A stretch of DNA of 25,305 nucleotides. Origin: a virus. The DNA is taken from IMG/VR virus record IMGVR_UViG_3300033143_001149, positions 1 through 25,305 of that record. The stretch is one strand, 5' to 3'. The notes under the pieces were generated by a model. That model was not told the DNA's origin and ran no database searches. It saw nothing but the letters and a program-made list of their open reading frames with translations. A program made the translations under genes and the position numbers. Positions 5,922-13,792 of this stretch are shown here, in pieces. The stretch's first letter is position 1, and every line of letters starts with the position of its first letter.

Positions 5922-7013
5922 ATGGATTTTCCACAACAGAATGTTCCCAAGGGAATGAAAGATGAAGAGTGGCACTTAGAATGTGTTGACTCATTAATGC
6001 GCCATCATCAGGATTACAGCTCTTTTCTTGATTCAAGAAAGAAAGATCACGATAATTATTTAATCACACAAGGACAGTTTAATCATAAGGAGTACGAGTA
6101 TGTTACCGACACTTATGGATTAACCTCCCCTGCTAGATTAGTTAATTACCCTATCATATTGCCAAAGCTTGATTTATTGGCAGGAGAATTAATAAGTCAA
6201 CCATTACAATATACTGTTAATGTTATTAATCGTAATGCATTGCGTAAGAAGAATGAGGAAAAGATTACTCTAGCTGCAGAGGTAGTATTGAGGCCAATTC
6301 GTAGGCAGATTGAGCAAGCATTGGGAATGCCAATTCCTGACGAGAATGTTGGTCAAGAAGTACCGCCAGATGTTGAAAGGTATCAAAAACTAAAGTTTAG
6401 AAACGCCATTGAAGAGATGGTTCATGTTGGATTAACATTCTGTATTCAACGATGGGATTTAAAGCAAACCTTTAAAAGAGGTTTCTACGATTTAACTATT
6501 ACTGGTAAAGAATTTTATAAAATTTATATTAAGGAGGGAGATCCTTATGTTGAACGTCTTGACCCACGTTCAATGATATTTGATTTAGATATTGAGAAGG
6601 AAAGCTTACAAGATTCTAAATATGCTGGTCACGAAAATTGGTACACTGTCAATGAGATAATTGACCGATATGGCTATGACCTATCTAAGAAGCAAATTAC
6701 TGAGCTTGAAAAATTACAAAGTAAGGGTGTGGGTAGTGACGTATCTGGCACATTCTCTTTAGATAATTATTCTACTACATCAGCAACCGATTTAAAGATT
6801 AGAGTTGTTGAATTTCAGTGGAGAAGTATCAGGATGATGAAACATAAAGTTTCTAATAATGAATTTGATCCAGAGAATCCTTGGCTGAAAAAAGTGAAGG
6901 ATGATTATAAGGCAAAGAAGGGAGAAACTATTATTGATAAGCCTATAACTGAAATACGTCAAGCAGCAAGGATTGGTCCAATGGCAGCACTTTATCTGTT
7001 GTTGATTCATTAA
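5922..7013 (+). CDS. Portal protein, N-terminal part (broken by frameshift)
   Basis: The portal is the dodecameric ring at one capsid vertex through which DNA enters and leaves. This 363-codon frame holds a characteristic N-terminal region: NYPIILPKLDLLAGELI (about 75-91) followed by polar and charged helices, then GFYDLTITGKEFYKIYIKEG (about 187-206), an antiparallel stretch ending in VERLDPRSMIFD. The pattern fits portals of crAss-like and other Bacteroidota podoviruses as I recall them. Sense coding holds through RIGP (350-353); the remaining residues (MAALYLLLIH) are out of character and a TAA follows. The rest of the protein continues in the next frame from about 6980 to 8008. Joined, the two parts give about 695 residues, a normal portal length. 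Confidence 0.82.
   Translation: MDFPQQNVPKGMKDEEWHLECVDSLMRHHQDYSSFLDSRKKDHDNYLITQGQFNHKEYEYVTDTYGLTSPARLVNYPIILPKLDLLAGELISQPLQYTVNVINRNALRKKNEEKITLAAEVVLRPIRRQIEQALGMPIPDENVGQEVPPDVERYQKLKFRNAIEEMVHVGLTFCIQRWDLKQTFKRGFYDLTITGKEFYKIYIKEGDPYVERLDPRSMIFDLDIEKESLQDSKYAGHENWYTVNEIIDRYGYDLSKKQITELEKLQSKGVGSDVSGTFSLDNYSTTSATDLKIRVVEFQWRSIRMMKHKVSNNEFDPENPWLKKVKDDYKAKKGETIIDKPITEIRQAARIGPMAALYLLLIH
6977..7013 (+). other. Frame break inside the portal gene
   Basis: From 6980 the downstream frame reads N-G-S-T-L-S-V-V-D-S-L-K-N-V-Q, which runs without a stop into the second portal part. The upstream frame ends at 7013. Adding one A within CCAATGG (6978-6984) would give R-I-G-P-N-G-S-T and rejoin the frames. 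No classical slippery heptamer is present in the overlap. Confidence 0.7.
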
Positions 7014-7042
7014 AGAATGTCCAAATACTATACAATATTACG

Positions 7043-8008
7043 ATGTATCAGATTGAATTAGCTATGGCTCGTTCAGGTGGTAAATCAATTGTTTATGATG
7101 TATCTCAGAAGCCTAAGAATATGACGTTGAAAGATGTTATGTATCATGCGAAGAACAGTGGACTTATCTGTATCAACAATAAAGCTGAGGGTATGCAAAC
7201 CAATGGCTTTAACCAATTCCAACAAGTAGATTTTACTCTTAGTCAATCTGTTTCTCAGATGATTAACCTTAAGATGATGCTTGAAGATACAGCTGATAAA
7301 TTAACTGGAATATCTGCTAGTAGAGCAGGGGTTCAGAAATCAGGAGATTTGGTTGGTGTTACTGAGCGTAATGTGATGCAGTCTACTTTAGTTACTGCTC
7401 CATTGTTTGATATTCACTACCGATTGGTTGGTGATGTGCTACAAGGGTTAGCTAATCTAATGAAACCGGCTTGGGGTAAAGAAGGTCGTATGGCTAATAT
7501 CTTTGGTGATATGGGTATGCAGACTTTTAAGATTGATAAGAGTATTGCTTTATCTGAGTATGGTATATTCGTAGAGAATAGCGGTAAAGAGGTTCAGCGT
7601 AAGCAAGAGATGATGGGATTATTAGAAAGATTCTCATCTTCTGGAAATGTGGACCCATTAGCAATTATACAAGCTGTTAATGCAGAAGGATCAAGTGAAG
7701 TTGAGTCAATCTTAACTGAAGGACTTACTGCTATGAAAGAACAGTCTGCTTCAATGGAAGAGAGACAAGTTGCTGCTCAAGAAGAAGCGAATAGAATCAA
7801 TGAAGAGAAAACTACAATGCCTTTACAAGTTCAACAGCTTAAATCACAAACTGATATACAGCTTGCTGAAATGGAGCTTAGTGGTAAGTCACAACTTCAA
7901 AATAATGACTTGATTCATAAGGAGAATATGCAACAAGAAAGTAAGAATTCAAAATTAGATGAAATGATGTTATCTCAATCAGGTGATGATGAGGTCGCTG
8001 AAAGTTAA
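7043..8008 (+). CDS. Portal protein, C-terminal part
   Basis: The ATG at 7043 is probably internal. The same frame is open back to at least 6962, and residues just before it (SVVDSLKNVQILYNIT) look like native portal sequence. Visible features are YQIELAMARSGGKSIVYD at the start, then a segment with LICINNKAEG, a helix-rich crown/stem region (LKMMLEDTADKLTGISASRAG) and VQKSGDLVGVTERNV. The C-terminus (about residues 230-321) is a Gln/Glu/Met-rich coiled coil typical of the barrel and tail of long portals. Together with the preceding part it makes one essential virion protein. It ends 10 bases before the promoter-like box in front of the scaffold-like gene. Confidence 0.8.
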   Translation: MYQIELAMARSGGKSIVYDVSQKPKNMTLKDVMYHAKNSGLICINNKAEGMQTNGFNQFQQVDFTLSQSVSQMINLKMMLEDTADKLTGISASRAGVQKSGDLVGVTERNVMQSTLVTAPLFDIHYRLVGDVLQGLANLMKPAWGKEGRMANIFGDMGMQTFKIDKSIALSEYGIFVENSGKEVQRKQEMMGLLERFSSSGNVDPLAIIQAVNAEGSSEVESILTEGLTAMKEQSASMEERQVAAQEEANRINEEKTTMPLQVQQLKSQTDIQLAEMELSGKSQLQNNDLIHKENMQQESKNSKLDEMMLSQSGDDEVAES

Positions 8009-8018
8009 AATAAAATTA

Positions 8019-8026
8019 TATATTTG
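8019..8026 (+). promoter_or_regulatory. Bacteroidota-type -7 box before the scaffold/capsid genes
   Basis: TATATTTG, identical to the box at 2662, lies in the 35-base gap between portal and scaffold-like genes, 18 bases before the ATG at 8044. A clear -33 TTG is lacking. It would provide an extra promoter for the scaffold, capsid and decoration block that ends at the terminator at 13049. Confidence 0.45.
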
Positions 8027-8043
8027 TATCTAAAGAAAATGTT

Positions 8044-9171
8044 ATGGAAAAAGATAATGAAAGCAACAAGCCTAGCGAGGAAGTTGTAGAAAGTACTCCA
8101 GTTAATGAAACGCCTGCTGCAGAAGGTTCAGAAAAACCAGAAGCAAAATCAGAAGAAAAAGAAAGTGTAGATTTCGATCCATCTGCTTTTTCAGATGTAA
8201 AGGTGGTAAATGCTGAGGTTGAAAAACCAGATAGTGAAATTACTGAAGGTGCTGCTGCATCAGAAGAAGGAAAAGAAACTATTCCTGCTACAGAAGAAAA
8301 ACCTGTAGATGCTCAGGAAGGTCTTGAATGGGTAACGGATGAGGCTACTCCAACTGAAGGGGCAGAGGCTCCAAAACCTGACGAGGTGATTCCTACTGAT
8401 AAACCAGTAGATGAAGCTCCAAAAAAGGTTAGTGAGGATCATTTCAAACAATTCTCTGATGAGTTAGGTTTGAAATTTGACACAATGGATGAGATGAAAG
8501 AACATCTTAAAACTGTTGAAGAAGAGAATAACCAGTTGAGAAATGCAAGTGGTAGTGGAGCGAAAAACGAAGCCATTCAAAATCTTGAATCCCTTTTGAA
8601 AAAGGATAACGAAGATTTAGTTAGGTTGTCATTAGAGAAGGATGGATTTAAAGGAGAGGAATTAGATGACGCAGTTGATAAGTATATCGACAATGGCTTA
8701 ATAGATATTGAAGCAAAGAAAATTCGTAATACAATTAGTAATGCTATTGTAGGCGAACAAAATAAAGTAACACAATCGACTGTCGATGCTGATGCAAAGC
8801 AACAGCAAGAATATGCCGAGAGTGTTAAAAAGCTTGAAGAGCACATAAGCAAGACTGAAACAATGTTCGGTTTTAAAATGGCTAAAGACCCAGAAAGTCT
8901 TAAGCAAGTTCAACAAGGACACGCTGAATACATCAAAAGTGGTAAATTCATGGATGATGTATTTGCAAATGATGAAAGTTTAGCTGAGGCTGCATGGTTC
9001 GTTAGAAATAAAGCAGTGATCATTAATGCCATAGCTAATAAGAATTTACAAAAAGGGAAGCAGTCTATCTTGGATGATATAAGAGAGCCGGAAGTTGTAA
9101 GTCCTCAAAGGTTTAGGGATCCTGAAGGCTCTGATGAGTTTGATCCGCAAAAATTTGGGGCGAGAAATTAA
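8044..9171 (+). CDS. Acidic, coiled-coil scaffold-type protein
   Basis: The 375-residue protein has a disordered-looking N-terminal third (about 1-130) made largely of Glu, Pro, Ala, Ser and Asp, with several EEK/EKP repeats. A helical stretch follows (about 132-167), including MDEMKEHLKTVEEENNQLRN, then a mixed helical C-terminus (about 175-345). Composition, coiled coil and position directly between portal and major capsid genes are what is seen for internal scaffolding proteins that guide capsid assembly and then leave. No sequence motif proves it, and no protease is encoded in the window to remove it. A minor head protein is the main alternative. It has its own promoter-like box upstream. 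Confidence 0.6.
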   Translation: MEKDNESNKPSEEVVESTPVNETPAAEGSEKPEAKSEEKESVDFDPSAFSDVKVVNAEVEKPDSEITEGAAASEEGKETIPATEEKPVDAQEGLEWVTDEATPTEGAEAPKPDEVIPTDKPVDEAPKKVSEDHFKQFSDELGLKFDTMDEMKEHLKTVEEENNQLRNASGSGAKNEAIQNLESLLKKDNEDLVRLSLEKDGFKGEELDDAVDKYIDNGLIDIEAKKIRNTISNAIVGEQNKVTQSTVDADAKQQQEYAESVKKLEEHISKTETMFGFKMAKDPESLKQVQQGHAEYIKSGKFMDDVFANDESLAEAAWFVRNKAVIINAIANKNLQKGKQSILDDIREPEVVSPQRFRDPEGSDEFDPQKFGARN

Positions 9172-9200
9172 AAATAGTATAAATTTAAAAATTAGAAAAA

Positions 9201-10574
9201 ATGAAGTTTCATTCAGGTACTTATGGGAAAGAAACCCAAGAATCAAATGCTTTAGTAACGAACTTATTAAAGTATCCGGAAATTGCTAAAACATTAATTA
9301 GACAATATCCACAATACTCGTTAAACTACTTCCTTGACGGAACTGGTAGATTTGCGAAAGAAGAATTAATAGGCGAAAACGCTTTTAGATGGCCAATCTT
9401 AGGAAGATTGAATAGACCTTCTACTTGCTCTGGTGTAATTACTGGAACTGGTGTTGGAAATTCAACTTTTACTGTTGAGTTTGAAGAAAACTTTTTCAAT
9501 CCTAATGATGTAGTAAGATTTGCTGGTGAAGAACAAGCAATCGTAATGGGGGAACCTGTACCAACAGCTGGTGGTTACACTTTCTCTTTTATCTTACAAA
9601 CTAACGATGCTACTGCAACTATCGCTCCTGCTTCTGCAGCTGCTGGTTTAACAGCTAACACTGTTGGTTCTGCATTTCCAGAAGGATCTGATAGAGGTTT
9701 TGAAAACCACGTTTATCCAGACTGGTATATTAACCACATTGGTATTGCAAGAAAATCTAAATCAATCACAGGTTCTGCCTTGACTGATATTACTTGGATT
9801 GAAAACAATGGTCAAAGAGTTTGGTTCTTTACTGATGAGAAGTTAATGAGAGAAGAGTTCCTTTACCAAAAAGAACTTGATTCTTGGTATTCTACATCTA
9901 CTATGGATGCTAATGGAAACTCTACGGTTATCGGACCAGATGGTAAGCCTATCGTAAAAGGTGACGGAATCCTTCGTCAAATTGATGCTGCTAACGTTGA
10001 TACTTATAACGGTCAATTGACTGAAAAAAGATTAACTGATTTCTTAGCTCAATTGCAATTAAATACAGGAAGTCAAGATAAGCACTGGATGGTGTTTACT
10101 GGTACTGCTGGTAAAGTTGCTTTTCACGAAGCTATGAAAGATTTAGTTTACCCTGCTGGTAACTTAATTTACGATGCTAACGTTGGTGCTGATACTGAAA
10201 TCGGTGTGAACTTTACTTCGTATAATGCTTTAGGTTCTAGATTAACTTTAGTTCACAATTCATTATTTGATGATCCGAATTTACATGGAAACAACATTGA
10301 CCCAGTTAGTGGTTTCCCTAAAGAATCATTTAGAATGGTATTCTTAGATATGGGAACAACTGATGGTGTTTCAAATATCGAAAGAAAAGTTAAAGGTGCT
10401 GCAGGTATCGATAGAGGAATGATTATTAAGTATATATCAGGAATGGTAAATCCTTTCAATCAGTCTTCAATGGAAGCTGCTAACTCAAGAGATGCATTTA
10501 CTTGCGAGATTCTTTGTGAATCAGGTATAATCGTAAGAAATCCATTGTCTTGTGGACAATTAGTATTTGCATAA
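9201..10574 (+). CDS. Major capsid protein (HK97-type)
   Basis: The 457-residue protein follows the scaffold-like gene. The N-terminal helix and loop (KYPEIAKTLIRQYPQYSLN, about 24-42) and FRWPILGRLNRPST (about 62-75) match the opening of crAss-like and related Bacteroidota phage capsid proteins as I recall them. After this comes a beta-rich insertion (about 76-150; GVITGTGVGNSTFTVEF in its first part), then RGFENHVYPDWYINHIGIARK and long mixed segments (WMVFTGTAGKVAFHEAMKDL; IDRGMIIKYISGMVNP) that would be the spine helix and A domain. The start has an A-rich leader (AAAAATTAGAAAAAATG) and no Shine-Dalgarno site, an arrangement that can support strong translation in Bacteroidota. A partial TAnnTTTG-like box (TAAATTTA, 9180-9187) is too weak to call. 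Confidence 0.8.
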   Translation: MKFHSGTYGKETQESNALVTNLLKYPEIAKTLIRQYPQYSLNYFLDGTGRFAKEELIGENAFRWPILGRLNRPSTCSGVITGTGVGNSTFTVEFEENFFNPNDVVRFAGEEQAIVMGEPVPTAGGYTFSFILQTNDATATIAPASAAAGLTANTVGSAFPEGSDRGFENHVYPDWYINHIGIARKSKSITGSALTDITWIENNGQRVWFFTDEKLMREEFLYQKELDSWYSTSTMDANGNSTVIGPDGKPIVKGDGILRQIDAANVDTYNGQLTEKRLTDFLAQLQLNTGSQDKHWMVFTGTAGKVAFHEAMKDLVYPAGNLIYDANVGADTEIGVNFTSYNALGSRLTLVHNSLFDDPNLHGNNIDPVSGFPKESFRMVFLDMGTTDGVSNIERKVKGAAGIDRGMIIKYISGMVNPFNQSSMEAANSRDAFTCEILCESGIIVRNPLSCGQLVFA

Positions 10575-10600
10575 TTATTAATTACATATTTTTTTAAAAC

Positions 10601-11302
10601 ATGGAAAGAGGAAAAGAGCCTTTAAACAAGGCAAAGATAAAGGAACTAATGGAAGGTGCCCCTACAACGGGTAACGTTGAAATTAGATTGAAAGACCCTA
10701 AAAGAACAGGTTCAATAACATTGCGTGGATATACTGGAGATGATGGATCTTACAGACCTTACGTTGACCAACATGGTAACGAAAGAGTTTTTAAGTTTAT
10801 TAGAACTATATATTTGGATATGAGTAAAGAGGGTGATAGGTTAACGCTTCAAGCGGTAGCCAATCATCCCATTTACATCAAAGGTTCAAGACCAGTCCTT
10901 GTTGTTGTAGACCATGAAGATGATGCAGATGCTTTTGTAGCATTAAAAGATAATGAAGCATTAGCTGGTAAAATAATTGCTGACCTTGAAGGTAAGGATT
11001 TGCAAGATTTTGCTAGAGTGCTTTTAGTTACGGTAAAACCGGGCAGTTCAGATAAAGTGATCAAAAGAGCAATCTATGAGAAAGCTGAAACTGAGCCTGG
11101 AGAAATTCTTAATGAATGGAACGATGAAAATCGTGAGCTTAAAGTTATTCTAAGAAAAGGATTAGAGAAGCAATTGTTTACTTATAAACAAGGGCGATAT
11201 ACTTTTAGTAATCAATTGATGGGTACTACCTTTGATATTGCTGTAGATTGGCTTAAAGAAAACGAGGATTTAATTCCTTCAATGCGTAAACAACTAAAGT
11301 AA
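10601..11302 (+). CDS. Conserved-looking virion-region protein, function unknown
   Basis: The 233-residue protein lies 26 bases after the capsid gene and 1 base before a connector gene. The N-terminal half is beta-rich (VEIRLKDPKRTGSITLRGYT; VFKFIRTIYLDMS; TLQAVANHPIYIKG), the centre is acidic (DHEDDADAFVALKDNEALAG), and the C-terminal third is helical and ends in a basic tail. It looks like a soluble, folded protein. I do not recognise a family, but its place among capsid and connector genes argues for a structural or assembly role, for instance a head-completion or capsid-binding factor. Translation starts after a T/A-rich leader with no Shine-Dalgarno site. Confidence 0.55.
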   Translation: MERGKEPLNKAKIKELMEGAPTTGNVEIRLKDPKRTGSITLRGYTGDDGSYRPYVDQHGNERVFKFIRTIYLDMSKEGDRLTLQAVANHPIYIKGSRPVLVVVDHEDDADAFVALKDNEALAGKIIADLEGKDLQDFARVLLVTVKPGSSDKVIKRAIYEKAETEPGEILNEWNDENRELKVILRKGLEKQLFTYKQGRYTFSNQLMGTTFDIAVDWLKENEDLIPSMRKQLK

Positions 11303-11303
11303 G

Positions 11304-11945
11304 ATGGATATAATTGAGATGCAAGATGCCTGCGATGTAGGTTTAGATAAGGCTAATTCTCCTTGGTACACAAGTACTGAGAAGGATTATTACCTAAACA
11401 AAGCTCATCATGAGTTCGCTGAATCTCGATATAGAAATTTTGAAAAGGATGAACGTACTCGTAAAGAATTATTGCCGTTAGTTAGAACAAGCTCTGGAGC
11501 TAATACTGATACGATTAATTATAGCAACATACCTGATTTTATGTTCACCCTAAGTATAGGGGGAGTATTTAATAAGATGTGTGGTAAAGGAACAAGTTTA
11601 AAGGGTGTTCATCCACTTCAGCTCGATGATGAGTTTGATGTAGAGGAAGACCCTTTTAATTTAAGTGCTGATGATAATCCCAACTATGTTGAGGAGAATC
11701 TTAATGGTGATGATGTTGCCATTATTAAATCTACCACAACTCCTTTATCCTATAAGCTAAAGTATTTAATGATACCGACTACGGTATTTCGAGATGTTAA
11801 TAATCCTTCTAATAATGTTAATTCAATTATGCCTATATTTACGCATGATGAAATTGTTAGTATTGCGGTTAGAATGATGATGGCAAATACTGAACAGTTT
11901 CAGAATTATCAAGTACAAGAAAGAGAAATACAAAACGAAAATTAA
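11304..11945 (+). CDS. Head-tail connector (ring/adaptor-type) protein
   Basis: The 213-residue protein has an N-terminal helical block with a pattern common to head-tail adaptors: an aromatic start (SPWYTSTEKDYYLNKAHHEF), then SRYRNFEKDERTRKELLPL. A beta-rich middle (TINYSNIPDFMFTLSIGGVF), an acidic loop (DEFDVEEDPFNLSADDN) and a C-terminal helix with HDEIVSIAVRMMMANTEQFQ follow. The last block, H-D/E-E-I-V-x-x-A-V/V-R-x-M, is typical of phage connector proteins that dock beneath the portal. The start is 1 base after the upstream stop, with no Shine-Dalgarno site. The exact ring position relative to the portal cannot be told from sequence. Confidence 0.55.
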   Translation: MDIIEMQDACDVGLDKANSPWYTSTEKDYYLNKAHHEFAESRYRNFEKDERTRKELLPLVRTSSGANTDTINYSNIPDFMFTLSIGGVFNKMCGKGTSLKGVHPLQLDDEFDVEEDPFNLSADDNPNYVEENLNGDDVAIIKSTTTPLSYKLKYLMIPTTVFRDVNNPSNNVNSIMPIFTHDEIVSIAVRMMMANTEQFQNYQVQEREIQNEN

Positions 11946-11951
11946 AAAATC

Positions 11952-12299
11952 ATGGCAAAAGTAACTTATACAAAAGCTCAACTAGAAGCATTTACCGTTA
12001 AGGAAATGAAGACGTTGGACTTGTTTTCAAAAATTGATCCTAAAGGATTAGACAAAAAAGGAATCGTTAAAGCGTTGATTAGTACTCAAAAAGCTGAACA
12101 AAAAGCTCTCAAAGAAGAAGCTGAAAAATCAGAAATTAAAAAAGAGACTAGCCCGATAGTGGAAAAACCTGTTGTTGAAACTGAGGAAAAATCTGGGGAA
12201 CCAGTAGAAGAAGAAGCTAAAGAAGTGAAAGAGGAAAGTAGTTCTGAACCTCATTTTCATAGACCAACAAAAAGGAGAAATCCTATGAACTTCAGATAA
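11952..12299 (+). CDS. Small HeH/SAP-like domain protein with acidic tail
   Basis: The 115-residue protein has a compact helical N-terminal domain. YTKAQLEAFTVKEMKTLD (residues 5-22) and PKGLDKKGIVKALI (about 30-43) follow the helix-turn-helix-plus-extended pattern of HeH/LEM/SAP-type folds, which bind DNA or protein partners. The rest is Glu/Lys/Pro-rich and probably disordered, ending in a basic HRPTKRRNPMNFR. Such small proteins are common between connector genes in tailed phages, and I can only suggest a tethering or assembly role. It begins 6 bases after the upstream stop. Confidence 0.5.
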   Translation: MAKVTYTKAQLEAFTVKEMKTLDLFSKIDPKGLDKKGIVKALISTQKAEQKALKEEAEKSEIKKETSPIVEKPVVETEEKSGEPVEEEAKEVKEESSSEPHFHRPTKRRNPMNFR

Positions 12300-12328
12300 A
12301 AATAAATTATTAATTTAAAACATATATT

Positions 12329-13027
12329 ATGATTTCAGGAAGAAATTATTATGCATTAATCAATGGGGTAGCTAACACGCCTGCTGCGAGTGGAACACCT
12401 TCAAAAATTAATGTAACGGCACAATTCAATCCGTTTAGATCGGAATTAAAAAGCGCTATCAGCATTGCTCAGCAAGTTGGTACTGCTGGTTTTTTAACTG
12501 TAACTTTTGCAGGTACTTACGCTGTAGGTGACTTAGTGAGATTAACGATTACTTCTAATTTGACTTCTCGTCAAGCTTGGAGAAAATCTTATACTCATGT
12601 TGTTCAAGCTGGTCTTGCAACTGTAACAGATATAGCTAATGCTTTTACTGCAATGATTGCGGCTGATGTGGCTAACACATTAAATACGCCTTATTCTGCT
12701 GTAGCTAATGTAGCAGGTGTTATGACTGTTACTCAGTTAGATGATGACAAGAAAGGATTAGTTGGTTATACATTTACTGATAGTGCTGCTGGTACTATTG
12801 TTAATGTTCCTACGGCAACTGTTATTTCAGAAGGTCAGCCATCTGATTTAGTTGACAAAGGTATCGATGCGGGATTAATTACTGCAGCAAATTATACGAC
12901 TGTAAGAATTACATTCCATGCTGATGCTGCTATTCCTTTTATCGATTCTCAAGGAGCTACTTGTAGAGAGATATACTGGTATGGTACGCCTGCACAAGCT
13001 GCGGCATTGGTTGCGTTAATACCGTAA
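12329..13027 (+). CDS. Beta-domain auxiliary virion protein (decoration or fibre-type)
   Basis: The 232-residue protein is rich in Ala, Thr and Val. Residues about 52-160 form an Ig-like or similar beta-sandwich: FLTVTFAGTYAVGDLVRLTI, then HVVQAGLATVTDIANAF, then a beta strand with VMTVTQLDDDKKG. This G-D-x-V-x-L-T-I ... V-Q-A-G ... I-A-N-A pattern recurs in phage virion proteins as a surface-exposed domain. The C-terminus (TVRITFHADAAIPFID, REIYWYGTPAQAAALV) looks like an assembly interface. An equivalent domain sits inside the connector protein at 14294-15496. It is the last gene before the terminator at 13049, so it belongs to the highly expressed capsid block and may decorate the capsid. 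Receptor-binding is another possibility. Confidence 0.55.
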   Translation: MISGRNYYALINGVANTPAASGTPSKINVTAQFNPFRSELKSAISIAQQVGTAGFLTVTFAGTYAVGDLVRLTITSNLTSRQAWRKSYTHVVQAGLATVTDIANAFTAMIAADVANTLNTPYSAVANVAGVMTVTQLDDDKKGLVGYTFTDSAAGTIVNVPTATVISEGQPSDLVDKGIDAGLITAANYTTVRITFHADAAIPFIDSQGATCREIYWYGTPAQAAALVALIP

Positions 13028-13048
13028 TCAACATACAATTGTTCATTC

Positions 13049-13082
13049 AAAAGGTGGTGGTCCAAAGCCACCGCCTTTTTTT
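13049..13082 (+). terminator. Rho-independent terminator closing the capsid block
   Basis: AAGGTGGTGG (13051-13060) pairs with CCACCGCCTT (13068-13077), a 10-bp stem with one T:G wobble, around a 7-base loop. Seven T (13076-13082) follow. It stands 21 bases after the stop of the beta-domain protein and just before the next gene at 13094, so transcription into the tail genes must either read through or begin anew. Confidence 0.85.
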
Positions 13083-13093
13083 AATTTATAAAT

Positions 13094-13792
13094 ATGCCTA
13101 CTTTAGACCAATATGCTTATAACATCAGAAACATTGCTCGTGGAGGGCAAGGAGATTCTGACGATGAAAGATTAAAAATCAAACAAATTAAATTTTGGAT
13201 AAATGGTTATCGTGCTTCCGGAATCTTTCAAGTTTCTGATTATGGTAAAAATATCGATCCACAATTAATTCAAGACTTAGGTGTTGTTCCCTTACAAGAA
13301 GTTGATAAGGCTGATTCTGATTGTCCAAAAGTAGAGTGGGGCTGTACTATTAAAAAAGTTGTTATCCCAAAATTGGTTGATTTTCCTGAGATGAGAGCAT
13401 TGTCTTATGTTGGAAAGATTGATAAGCAATCTCCATTCATTGTAAATTATCCTGACGTTGCTCAATATAAAGCAGAAACAAAATTTGGACACTTATCTAG
13501 TCGTGCTTTTTTAATTGGACAGAACCTATATGTAATACTTGTTGAAGATGATGTTAATATGGCGTTTATAAATTTTAGAGGTGTATTTGAGGAGCCTGAA
13601 AATGTTGAGGCATATCCATCAGAAGGTTGTGATGTTAAATGTTATGATTCTTCAACGGATCCTTACCCAATGCCTTTTAGGTTATATGAGTATGTTCTTA
13701 CGAGTATTCTTAGGAATGAATTAAATTGGACAACGCAAGCAATTAATGACGAACTTAATAACGGAAGATTAGATAATGCAAAAATTGGATAA
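13094..13792 (+). CDS. Head-tail connector/adaptor-type protein
   Basis: The 232-residue protein begins with a basic helical segment (LDQYAYNIRNIARGGQGDSD, DERLKIKQIKFWINGYRAS). A conserved-looking core follows: VVIPKLVDFPEMRALSYVGK, IDKQSPFIVNYPDV, FLIGQNLYVILVEDD and INFRGVFEEPENV. The C-terminus has PYPMPFRLYEYVLTSILRNE followed by TTQAINDELNNG. The set fits a recurrent connector family of Bacteroidota podoviruses (V-D-F-P-E-x-R ... G-K-I-D-K-Q-S-P-F ... G-V-F-E-x-P) as I recall it. The name is from pattern memory, so the ring position is unknown. It follows the terminator directly, with no promoter box I can call, and its 3' end overlaps the next gene by 17 bases. Confidence 0.6.
   Translation: MPTLDQYAYNIRNIARGGQGDSDDERLKIKQIKFWINGYRASGIFQVSDYGKNIDPQLIQDLGVVPLQEVDKADSDCPKVEWGCTIKKVVIPKLVDFPEMRALSYVGKIDKQSPFIVNYPDVAQYKAETKFGHLSSRAFLIGQNLYVILVEDDVNMAFINFRGVFEEPENVEAYPSEGCDVKCYDSSTDPYPMPFRLYEYVLTSILRNELNWTTQAINDELNNGRLDNAKIG

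Noticed and set aside
6792-7010. Leftward 72-codon ORF across the portal frame break
   Set aside because: It overlaps portal coding on the other strand, has a Cys/Phe/Ile-rich shadow composition, and has no promoter or neighbour.
6962-7013. Programmed -1 frameshift in the portal gene
   Set aside because: The overlap contains no X-XXY-YYZ slippery heptamer and no clear downstream hairpin. A missing A in CCAATGG explains the break more simply.
8260-8922. Leftward ORFs of 63-91 codons inside the scaffold-like gene
   Set aside because: They arise from antisense reading of Glu/Lys-rich codons (giving Phe/Leu/Ser-rich products), and no operon or start context supports them.
9180-9187. TAAATTTA before the capsid gene and TATATTTA at 22983-22990 as promoters
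   Set aside because: Both miss the final G of TAnnTTTG and lack a clear -33 element. Such strings are frequent by chance in AT-rich gaps.
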